64,000 nt of DNA. It comes from Desulfoscipio geothermicus DSM 3669 (GTDB lineage Bacteria > Bacillota > Desulfotomaculia > Desulfotomaculales > Desulfallaceae). How positions within the stretch are numbered: position 1 is the first letter of the stretch; every line of letters starts with the position of its first letter. The notes under the pieces are model-generated. The model saw only the letters and a list, made by a program, of their open reading frames with translations. It did not search any database and had not been told where the DNA came from. Positions 45,876-54,753 of the stretch are shown one piece after another. The stretch is taken from contig NZ_FOYM01000008.1 of assembly GCF_900115975.1 (NCBI RefSeq), forward strand, positions 1 to 64,000. Direction: 5' to 3'. Made by a program: the position numbers and the translations under genes.

Positions 45876-47564
45876 CTACAACTGGTACGGCCAGGCCTGC
45901 AGGCCGCCCTCCATGTATTTCACATCCTCGAAGCCCGCGCCCTTCAAGGTGCGCAGCGCTTCGTAACTCCTGGTACCCAGAGCGCAGATAACCACGATTT
46001 CCTTGTCCCTGGGAACTTCGTCAATCTTTTCGCGCAGGTCGCCCAGCACCACCAGCTTTACCCGGTTATCCTTCAGGCGGCGCATCTTAAACTGCGGCTC
46101 GGTGCGCACGTCCAGGATCACCATGTCATCGCCGCGATCCATTTTCTGCTTCAATTCCCGGGGGGTGATGGTTTCGGCCAGCCCGGCCACCTTGTTGCGC
46201 ACAATATTGGCCGCATGCGTGCTCACGTCAATGGGCGTGGAGAACGGCGGGGCATAGCCCAGGTCCACTTCAGCCAGCTGCTCCACAGTGGCGCCCATGG
46301 TAATGGCGGTAGCTGTCACGTCGATGCGTTTCACGGCGTCGCCTTGGCCCAGGGCCTGAGCGCCCAGGATTTTGCCCGTGCCCTCTTCAGTAACCAGTTT
46401 CATCAACACCATGCCGTGCTCCGGGTGGTAGTGAGTACGGTCAAAGCCGTGATACAAGCTGGTAACCACATTGTAGCCCAGATCGCGGGCCTGTTTTTCG
46501 CTCAAACCGGTGCGGCCGATGTTGAAGCCCATGGAGTGCAACACCCCGGTGGCCAATATGCCGCGAAAAACGGAATCGCCACCGGCCACGTTGTCGCCCA
46601 CCACGCGCCCCTGCCGGTTGGCATAGGTGGCCAGAGGCACGTAAACCTTTTTGCCGCTCACCAGGTGGGTATTTTCCACGCAATCGCCCAGGGCGTAAAT
46701 ATCCGGGTCGCTGGTCTGCAGGTGCTCGTTTACGGCAATGGCGCCGGTTTCACCAATGGTCAGGCCGGCCTGCCGGGCCAGTTCCACGTTGGGACGCACC
46801 CCCACGGACACCACGACCAGTTCGGCGTCAATGGTCCCCTGGTCGGTAACAACGGCGGTGACGTTGCCCTCTTCATCCCCCTCCAGCTTCAGAACCTTTT
46901 GTCCCAGGTAAAACTCAATACCCTGTTCCGTCAGCTTCTTAGCCAGCACCTCGGCCATATCCGCATCCAGAACGCCCGGCAAAATCTGATCCTGCAGCTC
47001 CACCACGGAACAGAACATGTGCAGCTTCATCAGGGCATCCGCCGTTTCCAGGCCGATGAACCCGGCACCCACGATAACGGCCTCGCCGCCCTCCCCTTTA
47101 TCCAGATATTCCTTGATTTTCTGGGCGTCGTCCGGGTGATTGAGCTTGTATACGCCCTTCAAATTCAACCCCTCGATGGGCGGCACAAAGGGGTCCGCAC
47201 CGGTGGCAATGACCAACTTGTCGTAAGGAACAGCATATTTTTCACCGGTAACCAGGTTTTCCACGTGCACTTCCTTTTTCTCCCGGTCTATTGACCTGGC
47301 TTCGGTTTGGGTTAATACCCGGCAACCCTTTTCACGCCAGAAATACTCCTCATTCCTGATCACTCCGTAAGTGGTTTCAAACAGGTGATCGAACTTGGAT
47401 ACCTCGCCGGACAGGTAAAACGGCATACCGCATCCCGCGTAAGAAATAAGTTTACCTTTTTCAATAATGGTGATTTCCGCATCCGGCGCCACGCGACGCG
47501 CCCTGGCCGCCGCCTTGGGGCCTGCAGCCACGCCGCCGATGATTACTATTTTCTGCGCGCTCAT
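45876..47564 (-). CDS. CoA-disulfide reductase/NADH oxidase with C-terminal rhodanese domain
   Basis: 562 residues. FAD site VIIGGVAAGPKAAARARR at the start, redox Cys in ISYAGCGMPFYLSG near residue 43, NAD site VIVGAGFIGLETADAL, and the C-terminal reductase dimer domain. From about 460 a rhodanese domain follows with active Cys in VVICALGTRSYEA. Such CoADR-RHD fusions reduce CoA-disulfide or CoA-persulfide, or act as NADH-dependent sulfur reductases. GGTGGGAG precedes the ATG. It splits the usual efp-spoIIIA neighbourhood and is bordered by family A repeats. Confidence 0.9.
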   Translation of the reverse strand: MSAQKIVIIGGVAAGPKAAARARRVAPDAEITIIEKGKLISYAGCGMPFYLSGEVSKFDHLFETTYGVIRNEEYFWREKGCRVLTQTEARSIDREKKEVHVENLVTGEKYAVPYDKLVIATGADPFVPPIEGLNLKGVYKLNHPDDAQKIKEYLDKGEGGEAVIVGAGFIGLETADALMKLHMFCSVVELQDQILPGVLDADMAEVLAKKLTEQGIEFYLGQKVLKLEGDEEGNVTAVVTDQGTIDAELVVVSVGVRPNVELARQAGLTIGETGAIAVNEHLQTSDPDIYALGDCVENTHLVSGKKVYVPLATYANRQGRVVGDNVAGGDSVFRGILATGVLHSMGFNIGRTGLSEKQARDLGYNVVTSLYHGFDRTHYHPEHGMVLMKLVTEEGTGKILGAQALGQGDAVKRIDVTATAITMGATVEQLAEVDLGYAPPFSTPIDVSTHAANIVRNKVAGLAETITPRELKQKMDRGDDMVILDVRTEPQFKMRRLKDNRVKLVVLGDLREKIDEVPRDKEIVVICALGTRSYEALRTLKGAGFEDVKYMEGGLQAWPYQL

Positions 47565-47757
47565 TTATCTCCCACCTTCCGATGTTGAAATTTTACCGGG
47601 CGAATTATAACCGCGCCCGTGTGCAATTTTTGAACATTAATCCATTTAAAACCTGGAACTATTTTAATTTGGACGGGCAGGATAAGTCAAGGACCTGTAA
47701 ACAATTAAATGATTAAATTAATATAAATAAATATTATGAACTGTAAGCTGTTACTGC

Positions 47758-47820
47758 CGCAAAAAGGGGACTGGCTCCTTTTTTACATTTTGAAAAAGGT
47801 GCCTGTCCCCTTTTTTTGGC
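47758..47820. repeat. Family A hairpin repeat, copy 7
   Basis: GGGGACTGGCTCC-TTTTT...AAAAA-GGTGCCTGTCCCC flanked by AAAAA and TTTTTTT. It lies after the stop of the zinc-ribbon gene and could end its transcript. Confidence 0.88.
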
Positions 47821-47833
47821 GCTCCGCAAAATC

Positions 47834-48280
47834 TTATATATCATCCTCCACTATCGCAGCCGGGGCTGTACCATCCAGAGTCTCCGGCTCATCAGCCGTT
47901 TCAAAGTCATCGTCATTGACAAAAACAACCTCGTCGCAGTTGGGACAGGTTACTTCAATAACATCATCTTCCTCAATGATCTCCGGGTCAAAGAGAACCG
48001 TTTCCCCGCAGCGCGGGCAATCCACTTCCACGTATTCTTCGTAATCGTCCATTTCCTCGTCGTGGATGTCATTTTCCAGCGCGTATAAATCTTCGTCCAG
48101 TGTTTCAACATATTCTTCCAACTGTTCCTGGGCACTTTCCAGCTCCGTAAAAGAGTCGGCGATATCTTCCAGTACATTGATAATGCCGTTAAGCAGCTTG
48201 CCCTCTTTACTCTCCGCGTCTACGTTCATACCGTTGGAAAGCCCCTGCAAATATGCTACTTTCGATCTGAGATCAGACAT
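47834..48280 (-). CDS. CD1247-type protein with zinc ribbon
   Basis: 148 residues, very acidic. An N-terminal domain (MSDLRSKVAYLQGLSNGMNV) found in Clostridia under the name CD1247, a long helix (about 35-75), then a zinc ribbon with CPRC and CPNC pairs 24 residues apart, and an acidic tail. The ATG at 48280 has AAAGGGGG before it. It sits between efp and spoIIIA in related genomes. Function unknown. Confidence 0.8.
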   Translation of the reverse strand: MSDLRSKVAYLQGLSNGMNVDAESKEGKLLNGIINVLEDIADSFTELESAQEQLEEYVETLDEDLYALENDIHDEEMDDYEEYVEVDCPRCGETVLFDPEIIEEDDVIEVTCPNCDEVVFVNDDDFETADEPETLDGTAPAAIVEDDI

Positions 48281-48353
48281 GAAAAAACCCCCTTTGTAGT
48301 AACGTAACAAGCCTAGTATTACTCGTTCAGAGGGTTTTTAAACATATATTTCC

Positions 48354-48430
48354 TAAGAAAGGGGACAGGCACTGTAAAAGGGGGACTGGCTCCGATTCGT
48401 TTTGTGAATCGGTGCCTGTCCCCTTTCTTA
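48354..48430. repeat. Family A hairpin repeat, copy 8
   Basis: GGGGGACTGGCTCCGATTC...GAATCGGTGCCTGTCCCC inside a second, outer pair TAAGAAAGGGGACAGGCAC / CCCCTTTCTTA. Only 7 bases separate it from the efp stop codon, so it forms the 3' end of the efp message. Confidence 0.88.
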
Positions 48431-48436
48431 ATCTTT

Positions 48437-48994
48437 TTAAGCGCGCTTAATATAATGGCCGGTGCGGGTATCAATCTGCAATATATCCCCCGTGTTCACG
48501 AAGAACGGCACCTGCACCACGTACCCCGTTTCCAAGGTGGCCGGCTTGGACCCGCCGGAGGCCGTATCACCCTTGATACCCGGCGCGGTATCTATTACTT
48601 CCAGTTCCACAACATTGGGCAGATCCACGCCGATGGACCGTCCCTGGAACATCATCAGGGTGATGGTCATATTCTCCTTGAGGAACTTCACGGCGTCCCC
48701 CAACTGCTCTTTATTCATACTGAACTGGTCGTAAGACTCCATATCCATAAAGTGGTAATCTGCGCCGTCATTGTAAAGGTATTGGCATTCCCGGCGATCT
48801 ATCCGCGCCCTGGGAATTTTTTCACCGGCGTTAAAGGTTTTGTCCACGACAGCGCCGGTCCGTAAGTTTTTCAGTTTGGAACGCACAAAAGCCGCGCCCT
48901 TGCCCGGCTTTACATGCTGGAAATCCACGACCTGATATACGTCACCCTCCAGTTCAATGGTCAGGCCGGTGCGAAAATCATTGGTTGAAATCAA
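48437..48994 (-). CDS. efp: Translation elongation factor P
   Basis: 185 residues in three beta barrels. EF-P frees ribosomes stalled on proline runs. [19 protein letters not shown] near residue 30 contains the loop Lys that is modified in some species. Start TTG with GAGGAGGCGGGG upstream. It comes after pepP and aroQ, as in Bacillus and Clostridia. Confidence 0.96.
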   Translation of the reverse strand: MISTNDFRTGLTIELEGDVYQVVDFQHVKPGKGAAFVRSKLKNLRTGAVVDKTFNAGEKIPRARIDRRECQYLYNDGADYHFMDMESYDQFSMNKEQLGDAVKFLKENMTITLMMFQGRSIGVDLPNVVELEVIDTAPGIKGDTASGGSKPATLETGYVVQVPFFVNTGDILQIDTRTGHYIKRA

Positions 48995-49038
48995 ATTACC
49001 CCGCCTCCTCGAAAATACCTGAATTTATGTTAACACAT

Positions 49039-49130
49039 AACTGTGGTATTTTTTTCCTTAAAGTTTCCTCCACAATATAAGGCTTTTGAAACTATCCTTG
49101 GGGCAAGCCGCGGTCAAAAACACCACAGTT
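49039..49130. repeat. Long-loop inverted repeat between pepP and efp
   Basis: AACTGTGGTATTTTT (49039-49053) pairs with AAAAACACCACAGTT (49116-49130) at 14 of 15 positions, with a 62-base loop. It lies in the leader of efp, after the pepP stop. It may end pepP transcription or bring the efp leader into a closed form. Confidence 0.5.
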
Positions 49131-49152
49131 TAAATCTTACACTATAAATAAA

Positions 49153-50223
49153 TTAAAGGTGGATTAATTTATCCTTGGGCGAATGCGTCAGCAACCGGCA
49201 ACCGCCCCGTTCAACCACCACACTGTCCTCGATACGCACGCCGCCGACGCCGGGCAGGTAAACACCCGGTTCGACGGTAACCACCATGCCCTCCTGCAAA
49301 ACGGTATCGTCCCTGGATGAAAGGCGCGGTCCCTCGTGGACCGCCAATCCTACCCCGTGGCCGGTACTGTGACCGAAATAGTCACCGTACCCCCGCGACT
49401 CAATCACATCCCGGGCGGCCTTGTCCACCGCGCAGGCCGGGACCCCGGCCTTGACCGCCGCCAGGCCCGCCATCTGTGCCTCAAGGACAATATCGTAAAT
49501 TTCCTTTATTTTATCAGGCGGCTTCCCCAAAGCCACCGTCCGCGTCATATCGGAATTGTAAAAATCCAAAACAACCCCAAAGTCCATGGTGATGACGTCC
49601 CCCGGCCGGATGGTCCGCTCCGATGCCACCCCGTGGGGCAGCGACGCACGGGGACCCGAGGCGATGATAAAGGGAAAGGCCGTACCTTGCGCGCCCCGGC
49701 GGCGCAAAAACATTTCCAATTCCAGACCTATTTCACTCTCACTCATGCCGGGTTTTATATAGCCGCAAATATGGGCAAACCCCTCATCCAGCAGGGCCAT
49801 GGACCTTTGTATGGCGGCCAGTTCAGCACTGTCCTTGACCAGGCGAAACCTTTCAATTATTCCTTCAACGGGGCGTAGTTCCACCCCGGCCAATTTTTCC
49901 TGCAAAGTACGGTAAAGTTTAAAGTTTATGTAGTCCGCCTCGAAGCCCAGGGAACGCAAGTCCGTCTTCTCCTGCATAGCTGCCAGGGTATCCGGCAGGG
50001 TTTCCTGCATCCTGACAATCTCCAGGTGCGGGCTTTGTTCCTTGGCCTGTTCCAGGTAACGAAAATCAGTTATTAAATATGCTTTCTCACCGGTCACCAG
50101 CAGCGCGCCGGAACTACCGGTAAAACCGCTTAAATACAGCCTGTTTTCCGGCTGCAGTACCAGTATTGCGTCAAGCCCGGAGCCTTCAAGAGATCCGGCC
50201 AATTTCCACACGCGTTTGAACAT
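49153..50223 (-). CDS. Xaa-Pro aminopeptidase-like M24 peptidase
   Basis: 356 residues. Creatinase-like N-terminal domain (1-125) and pita-bread catalytic domain with metal ligands in ITMDFG, SDMTRTVAL, GHSTGHGVGLAVHEGP, VVTVEPGVY and VRIEDS. It removes N-terminal residues before proline. GGCGGGG precedes the ATG. Its place ahead of efp suits yqhT of Bacillus. Confidence 0.93.
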   Translation of the reverse strand: MFKRVWKLAGSLEGSGLDAILVLQPENRLYLSGFTGSSGALLVTGEKAYLITDFRYLEQAKEQSPHLEIVRMQETLPDTLAAMQEKTDLRSLGFEADYINFKLYRTLQEKLAGVELRPVEGIIERFRLVKDSAELAAIQRSMALLDEGFAHICGYIKPGMSESEIGLELEMFLRRRGAQGTAFPFIIASGPRASLPHGVASERTIRPGDVITMDFGVVLDFYNSDMTRTVALGKPPDKIKEIYDIVLEAQMAGLAAVKAGVPACAVDKAARDVIESRGYGDYFGHSTGHGVGLAVHEGPRLSSRDDTVLQEGMVVTVEPGVYLPGVGGVRIEDSVVVERGGCRLLTHSPKDKLIHL

Positions 50224-50288
50224 ATTGTTTCCCCGCCCTGCAAATTAATGCCCCGTACTTTTGTCCGGTTAAACACCGTAAACTGCAT

Positions 50289-50732
50289 TTAACTCTGCCG
50301 CGACTGCACCACTTCCACCGCCGCCCGCAAGGCCAGCAGATAACCCGCCGCGCCAAAACCGGAAATCTGCCCCGCCGCCACCGGGGCGATCACCGAATGC
50401 CTCCGGAAATCCTCCCGGGCGTGAATATTGGAAATATGCACCTCAATCACCGGCACGCCTATGGCCGCCACCGCATCCCGCAGGGCATAGCTGTAATGGG
50501 TGTACGCGCCGGGGTTGAAAATCACCGCCTCATATTCACCCCACGCGGACTGCAGGCGGTCCACCAGTTCGCCCTCATGATTGGACTGGTAAAAATCCAC
50601 TTCCACCCCCAGCCTTTGGGCCAGGGACGATATCGACGCGTTGATTTCCTCCAGCGTTCCGGTGCCGTATACGCCGGGCTCCCGTCGACCCAGCAGGTTG
50701 AGATTCGGACCGTTTAAAACTAATATTTTCAC
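50289..50732 (-). CDS. aroQ: Type II 3-dehydroquinate dehydratase
   Basis: 147 residues. [21 protein letters not shown] has the catalytic Arg and Tyr; [12 protein letters not shown] and [15 protein letters not shown] complete the site. Third step of the shikimate pathway. GTG start with AGGGGG before it. Confidence 0.96.
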   Translation of the reverse strand: MKILVLNGPNLNLLGRREPGVYGTGTLEEINASISSLAQRLGVEVDFYQSNHEGELVDRLQSAWGEYEAVIFNPGAYTHYSYALRDAVAAIGVPVIEVHISNIHAREDFRRHSVIAPVAAGQISGFGAAGYLLALRAAVEVVQSRQS

Positions 50733-50869
50733 AACTGTCCCCCTAAAAATACTGGAAATATTTTAGCACAAAAGCCCCGGGTTGCAAAGGCAAGATAAGT
50801 ATAAAGATCGAAATCAGTGGTGTTTGGCAGTTTTATGCAAGCTATACGTATTGGCGGAATGAGCTTAAC

Positions 50870-51418
50870 TTAGGTAAATATTTTTTGCAAGTTTATTTCC
50901 AATCCGGATAACAATGGGGATGATAATGTTTCTTTGCGGTTATATGCGCCGGCGATTTGCCAGTATTTCGCGCCGGGGATTAATACTTCAACCACCCCGT
51001 TATCCGGGTCAACAATCCAGTATTCTTTTACGCCGTGAGCGTAATATAACCTGCTTTTTTCCACTTTGTCGCGGCTTGCCGTTGACGGGGAAAGTACTTC
51101 TACAACCAAATCGGGAGCACCGTCAATGTATTGTTCTTTGATAATGTCAAGCCGTTCTTTTGAAATATATAAAATATCCGGTTGAGGTTTGTCTTCCGGG
51201 GTCAACACAACGTCGGTCGGCGCGTAAAACACAACGCCCAAATTATTCTCCTGAATAAAATTTTTAATAGCTGCAAATATTTCCCCGCTTATTCGTTGAT
51301 GAATAGTTTTAGGCGCCGGAACCAATATTAAATCACCACCGATTATTTCATACCGGTTATCGTCGTTTATTTTCAGATAATCTTCATAAGTGAAATACTT
51401 GTTTTGTTCAATCTGCAT
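50870..51418 (-). CDS. Uma2-family putative restriction endonuclease (DUF820)
   Basis: 182 residues. PD-(D/E)XK-type core: KPQPDILYISKERL, APDLVVEVLSPSTASRDKVEK and RLYYAHGVKEYWIVDPDNG. The family is widespread, often on mobile or accessory DNA; its role is not settled. The ATG at 51418 has GGTGG before it. Base use is more AT-rich than the neighbours, suggesting later arrival. It stands alone between aroQ and the TldE gene. Confidence 0.8.
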   Translation of the reverse strand: MQIEQNKYFTYEDYLKINDDNRYEIIGGDLILVPAPKTIHQRISGEIFAAIKNFIQENNLGVVFYAPTDVVLTPEDKPQPDILYISKERLDIIKEQYIDGAPDLVVEVLSPSTASRDKVEKSRLYYAHGVKEYWIVDPDNGVVEVLIPGAKYWQIAGAYNRKETLSSPLLSGLEINLQKIFT

Positions 51419-51481
51419 ATAGCCACCCACTTTTCTATTGATGGTTATGAATACTATAACAAATTTTTGATTAAATAGAAA

Positions 51482-51505
51482 TAACCCCCGTAAACAAGGG
51501 GGTTA
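51482..51505 (-). terminator. Hairpin downstream of tldE
   Basis: TAACCCCC-GTAAACAA-GGGGGTTA, a perfect 8-bp stem. On the minus strand TTTCTATTTAATC follows. It is next to the family D inverted repeat and could terminate the tldE message. Confidence 0.55.
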
Positions 51506-51509
51506 AACA

Positions 51510-51595
51510 GGGTCAGACTTTAACTTGTTTAAACCAACTACAATATTTGCATATTAGAATTTAAGAGTTAGTTTAAATTAGTTTAAGCCTGACCC
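51510..51595. repeat. Family D inverted repeat (GGGTCAG arms)
   Basis: Left arm 51510-51539 and right arm 51566-51595 are inverted copies of about 30 bases starting GGGTCAG, with some mismatches and a 26-base AT-rich loop. The right arm includes the last codons and the TAA of tldE (51583-51585). One arm recurs at 8689-8718. It looks like a small miniature element. Confidence 0.78.
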
Positions 51596-52935
51596 CCGCC
51601 GCTGATGCTCATGCGGGAGATACGGATGGTGGGGGCACCCTTGCCGCCGAAAAACTGCAGGTCATTGCCCACCGCATCCACGTTGCGCAGCAGTTCAGTG
51701 ATGTTGCCGGCGATGGCCATGCCCCGCACCGGGCGGGTGATTTGACCGTTTTCAATCCACAACCCGCCGGCGCCCAGGGAAAAGTCGCCGGAAATGGGGT
51801 TGGCGGTATGCAGGCCCATCACTTCGGTTACATAAAACCCGCTTTCTACTTCGCCGATAATTTGTTCCGCCGTCTTGTCGCCCGGCTCAATGAAAAAGTT
51901 GGTGGTGCCCACCTCCGGCGTCCCCTTGAAGGAACCGCGCACCCCGTTACCGGTGGACAGCACGCCGTCCTTGGCAGCGGTGTAAGTATTGTGTAAAAAC
52001 CCCTGCAGCTTGCCACCGTGGATCAATACCGTTCTGGACGTGGGGACACCTTCGCCGTCAAAGGGGGAAGAGGAAATACCGTTTTTCAGCGTGCCGTCAT
52101 CAATGATGTTAACCTGTTCGGAAGCAACCTGCCGGCCCACCTTGCCGGCGAACAGGGAACGCCCCTTTTGCACCGCCTCGGCTGACAGGGCGGGGGCCAG
52201 CAGGCCCAAAAAACCCGTGGCCACGTAGGGCTCCAGCACTACAGCCGCCTGCTGCGTGGCGCCGGGCTTGGCCCCCAGCATGCGCACCGCCCGGCCCGCC
52301 GCCTGTTTACCCAACTGCGCGGGGTCCAAATCGTTAAATCGCAGGCTGTATTTCAATGCAAAACCGGTCTGGCTGTCTTCTCCCTCACCGGCTACCAGGG
52401 ATATGTACATGCCGCAGTAAGCCCCGCCGTAGTGCAGGGACAGGCCGTGGGAGTTGACCAGCGTCACCTCGGCTTCCCCGTCCTGGTAAGTGGAACTTTC
52501 AATAATTTTAATTCGGTTGTCGAAAGCCCGGGCCTCGTTTTCCATAGTGCGGGCCATTTCAATTTTATTTTCCACGGCCGCGGCCCGGATGGCCGGGTCA
52601 TATAAATCCATCTCCGGGTAACCGGGCGCCGGTTTGGGTAAAACGCGATGTGGATCGGGCTCGGCGCAGGAAGCATTGGCCAGCGCTTGCCTAACCGCCT
52701 CTTCCACGGCGGTATCCTCCAGGTCGGTGGTAAAGGCAAAGCCCGTTTTGCCGTCCGCCATGATCCTGATGCCCATGCCCCGGTCCTCGGCCAGTTTCAT
52801 GGTTTCCACCGCACCGTTGCGCACTTCTATATTCAGTTCCTTGCTGTTGCTGATATATGCCTCGGCCATACCGGCGCCCAGTTGCAGCGCTTTCTGGACC
52901 GCGTCTGATGCGTGTTTCTGATACTTGGATTCCAT
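51583..52935 (-). CDS. TldE/PmbA-family metallopeptidase subunit
   Basis: 450 residues. The TldD/PmbA fold is clear: MGIRIMADGKTGFAFTTDL near the start, VGTTNFFIEPGDKTAEQII in the middle and ISGDFSLGAGGLWIENGQI toward the end. The HExxxH zinc motif of TldD is absent, so this is the inactive-partner type (TldE/PmbA). No tldD is in the window. The ATG at 52935 with GGAGAGAGG upstream is preferred to one 14 codons earlier. Its last codons lie in a repeat. Confidence 0.88.
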   Translation of the reverse strand: MESKYQKHASDAVQKALQLGAGMAEAYISNSKELNIEVRNGAVETMKLAEDRGMGIRIMADGKTGFAFTTDLEDTAVEEAVRQALANASCAEPDPHRVLPKPAPGYPEMDLYDPAIRAAAVENKIEMARTMENEARAFDNRIKIIESSTYQDGEAEVTLVNSHGLSLHYGGAYCGMYISLVAGEGEDSQTGFALKYSLRFNDLDPAQLGKQAAGRAVRMLGAKPGATQQAAVVLEPYVATGFLGLLAPALSAEAVQKGRSLFAGKVGRQVASEQVNIIDDGTLKNGISSSPFDGEGVPTSRTVLIHGGKLQGFLHNTYTAAKDGVLSTGNGVRGSFKGTPEVGTTNFFIEPGDKTAEQIIGEVESGFYVTEVMGLHTANPISGDFSLGAGGLWIENGQITRPVRGMAIAGNITELLRNVDAVGNDLQFFGGKGAPTIRISRMSISGGGQA

Positions 52936-53010
52936 AGTTTTAACCTCTCTCCTTTCACTTAAATTAGTATAATTCAATGAAAAATAAACTATTCCTTTTC
53001 ATGCCAATAT

Positions 53011-53051
53011 AAAAAGCGCGCTTAAATCAGTTCCCTTAATGCGCGCTTTTT
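53011..53051 (-). terminator. Second hairpin downstream of the 71-residue gene
   Basis: AAAAAGCGCGC (53011-53021) and GCGCGCTTTTT (53041-53051) pair fully, 11 bp with a 19-base loop; T-rich on the minus strand. Confidence 0.7.
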
Positions 53052-53111
53052 AATAATTTATCCCTTAGCCCTTGCCATATATATAGCAAGGCATAATTTA
53101 AAAAAGTAAAC

Positions 53112-53136
53112 AAAAAACTGCCGCAAACAGGCAGTT
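53112..53136 (-). terminator. Terminator of the 71-residue gene
   Basis: AACTGCC-TGTTTGC-GGCAGTT on the minus strand followed at once by TTTTG. The stem begins in the stop codon. Confidence 0.8.
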
Positions 53137-53350
53137 AATGAAGAAAAGAGGAACTGGCAGTCAAAGCAATCAAGTCCTTGATTGATACCGGCGCCAATTC
53201 CTGAACTGATACCTCGGACACTGAATTGGGGTCCAACATTGCCACAATAGCCACCTTTTCACCGGTTTGCTGGTCGGTATAGAACCCGATGATACAGAAC
53301 TGGGCCTCCCCGCCGGCAACCTTTCTGGTGACAATATCACCTATTCTCAT
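53135..53350 (-). CDS. Small hypothetical protein (SH3-like beta protein)
   Basis: 71 residues, beginning MRIGDIVTRKVAGGEAQFCI. The opening is like the KOW/SH3-like start of proteins such as YabG, and GFYTDQQTGEKVAIVAML suggests more beta strands. No catalytic motif. AGGAGG 8 bases before the ATG makes it a real gene. It is a single-gene unit with its own terminator. Function unknown. Confidence 0.7.
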   Translation of the reverse strand: MRIGDIVTRKVAGGEAQFCIIGFYTDQQTGEKVAIVAMLDPNSVSEVSVQELAPVSIKDLIALTASSSFLH

Positions 53351-53535
53351 TAATAAATACCTCCTACAGGAAGTATCACCTCACCGGAAAATGTTTTTTC
53401 CTGCTTAAAATACAAAAATTTATATTATATGCGCCTCTTTAACACCATATGCCACAATACCGGGAATTGTGTCATAAAATAAATAGCTGTAATTTCATAT
53501 GCTGGTTATTTTTGAAAAAATATACTTATGGCCGC

Positions 53536-53564
53536 GCATAACTTTATCTTTACCGGGGAAAATA
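53536..53564 (+). promoter_or_regulatory. Possible forespore (sigma-F-like) promoter of the DUF3243 gene
   Basis: GCATA (53536-53540), 14 bases, GGGGAAAATA (53555-53564), compared with GYWTA-N15-GGNNANAHTR. It lies about 50 bases before the ATG. Spacing is one short, so this is tentative. Confidence 0.32.
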
Positions 53565-53614
53565 AAAATAAATCATGACCATACACTTGAAACTATAACA
53601 AGGTGGTGTAAAAT

Positions 53615-53878
53615 ATGGATTTTAATTTCAAGCAAAACGCCAACACTGACTGGGAAACCTGGAAAAACTACCTGAAAAACGCCATGGAATTTGCCGAAGA
53701 ACTGGGTATCGGGCGCGATAAAATCCAGTCCCTGGCCTACCAGGTGGGGGACCTGCTGGCCCAGAACGTTCCCCCGTCCAACCCGGAGCAGCAGGCCATC
53801 AAGGAACTCTGGCAGGTGGCAGATGCCAACGAGCGTCAAACCCTGGCCCGCTTGATGACCAAGGTAGTTAACCAGTAA
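53615..53878 (+). CDS. DUF3243 family protein
   Basis: 87 residues, plus strand, AAGGTGGTG before the ATG. MDFNFKQNANTDWETWKNYL begins it; the rest is helical (AMEFAEELGIGRDKIQSLAY). This is DUF3243, seen in Bacillus as YmfJ, unknown function. A strong hairpin follows the stop. Confidence 0.82.
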   Translation: MDFNFKQNANTDWETWKNYLKNAMEFAEELGIGRDKIQSLAYQVGDLLAQNVPPSNPEQQAIKELWQVADANERQTLARLMTKVVNQ

Positions 53879-53894
53879 CCGGACATATGCGCGG

Positions 53895-53920
53895 GAGCGC
53901 CCGGAATTCACCGGGCGCTC
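53895..53920. terminator. Hairpin between convergent DUF3243 and pilO genes
   Basis: GAGCGCCCGG-AATTCA-CCGGGCGCTC, 10-bp perfect stem, between two genes that converge. No T run on either strand, so termination may need help. Confidence 0.55.
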
Positions 53921-53940
53921 TCGAAATTACGAATATATGA

Positions 53941-54753
53941 TCATTTAAGATAAAAATCCCGAGGTGCCCCGGCGGGCAACCCGATTTGGCCAATGTTGCC
54001 ACTTTTATAGCCTGAAGAAGATTGTACCGGGTGCCCCGTACCCTGGTCACCGTCAACACCGCCGGCATTATCACCGCCGGTTGTTTCTCCCCCCGGGGGA
54101 GGCATGAATACGTTGTAGGCCGGAAGAGTGCCGAATTTCCCGGTCATAAACGGGTAAGTTTCCGGTTCCCGGCCGGGTGTTCCCAAAACGTAAAACTCCG
54201 CTGTAATATTGCAGGTAACCCATTTGCCACCCGCGGGAGTAAATTCAACTGCGGCCACCCGAACCCGCCGGTGGTAATTTTCCAATTGTTCCAGGAAGCG
54301 GTACACATCAATTAATGAACCCTCCACGGTCAGCGAAACCGGTAACCTGCCGAAACCGTTTTCCTGTTGATATTTTTCAAAGACAATTTTTTCCGAATAC
54401 AGGTTATTCTCCCGCACCAGGTGATACATGTCAACCAGCACCGAAGCCTCACCCAGCTGCGCGGGAACCTGCATATGTAAATTGGCCAATTTGGCCTGTA
54501 ATTCATTTTTTTCTTTTAGCAAGGCCGCGACATTGTCGTATCCCCGCGCCCTGTACTCGTCCAATACCTCCCGGCGGGACGCCAGTTCCGCGGACAGTTG
54601 ATTTATTTCCTCCATTTGAACTGTATAAACCTCACGGTAATACAGGAACAGCAACAGCAAGACGACAAATATGCAGGCCAGCACCTTTTCCCGCTTACTC
54701 AAGTTTACGTTTAAGTTTGCTTTCAACCTCTTCCTTAATACTGTCGGCAACAT
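53941..54753 (-). CDS. pilO: Type IV pilus assembly PilO-like protein
   Basis: 270 residues. One N-terminal helix (about 25-43), a coiled coil (about 45-85) and a ferredoxin-like domain (LGEASVLVDMYHLVREN and onward). The tail is Gly/Asp-rich and longer than usual. PilM-N-O form the inner-membrane alignment complex. It overlaps pilN by 59 bases. Confidence 0.85.
   Translation of the reverse strand: MLPTVLRKRLKANLNVNLSKREKVLACIFVVLLLLFLYYREVYTVQMEEINQLSAELASRREVLDEYRARGYDNVAALLKEKNELQAKLANLHMQVPAQLGEASVLVDMYHLVRENNLYSEKIVFEKYQQENGFGRLPVSLTVEGSLIDVYRFLEQLENYHRRVRVAAVEFTPAGGKWVTCNITAEFYVLGTPGREPETYPFMTGKFGTLPAYNVFMPPPGGETTGGDNAGGVDGDQGTGHPVQSSSGYKSGNIGQIGLPAGAPRDFYLK

Noticed and set aside
45729-47294. 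521-codon open frame on the plus strand
   Set aside because: Exactly antisense to the CoA-disulfide reductase gene, with no ribosome site; its start is in a family A repeat. Long antisense frames are common in GC-rich codon-biased DNA.
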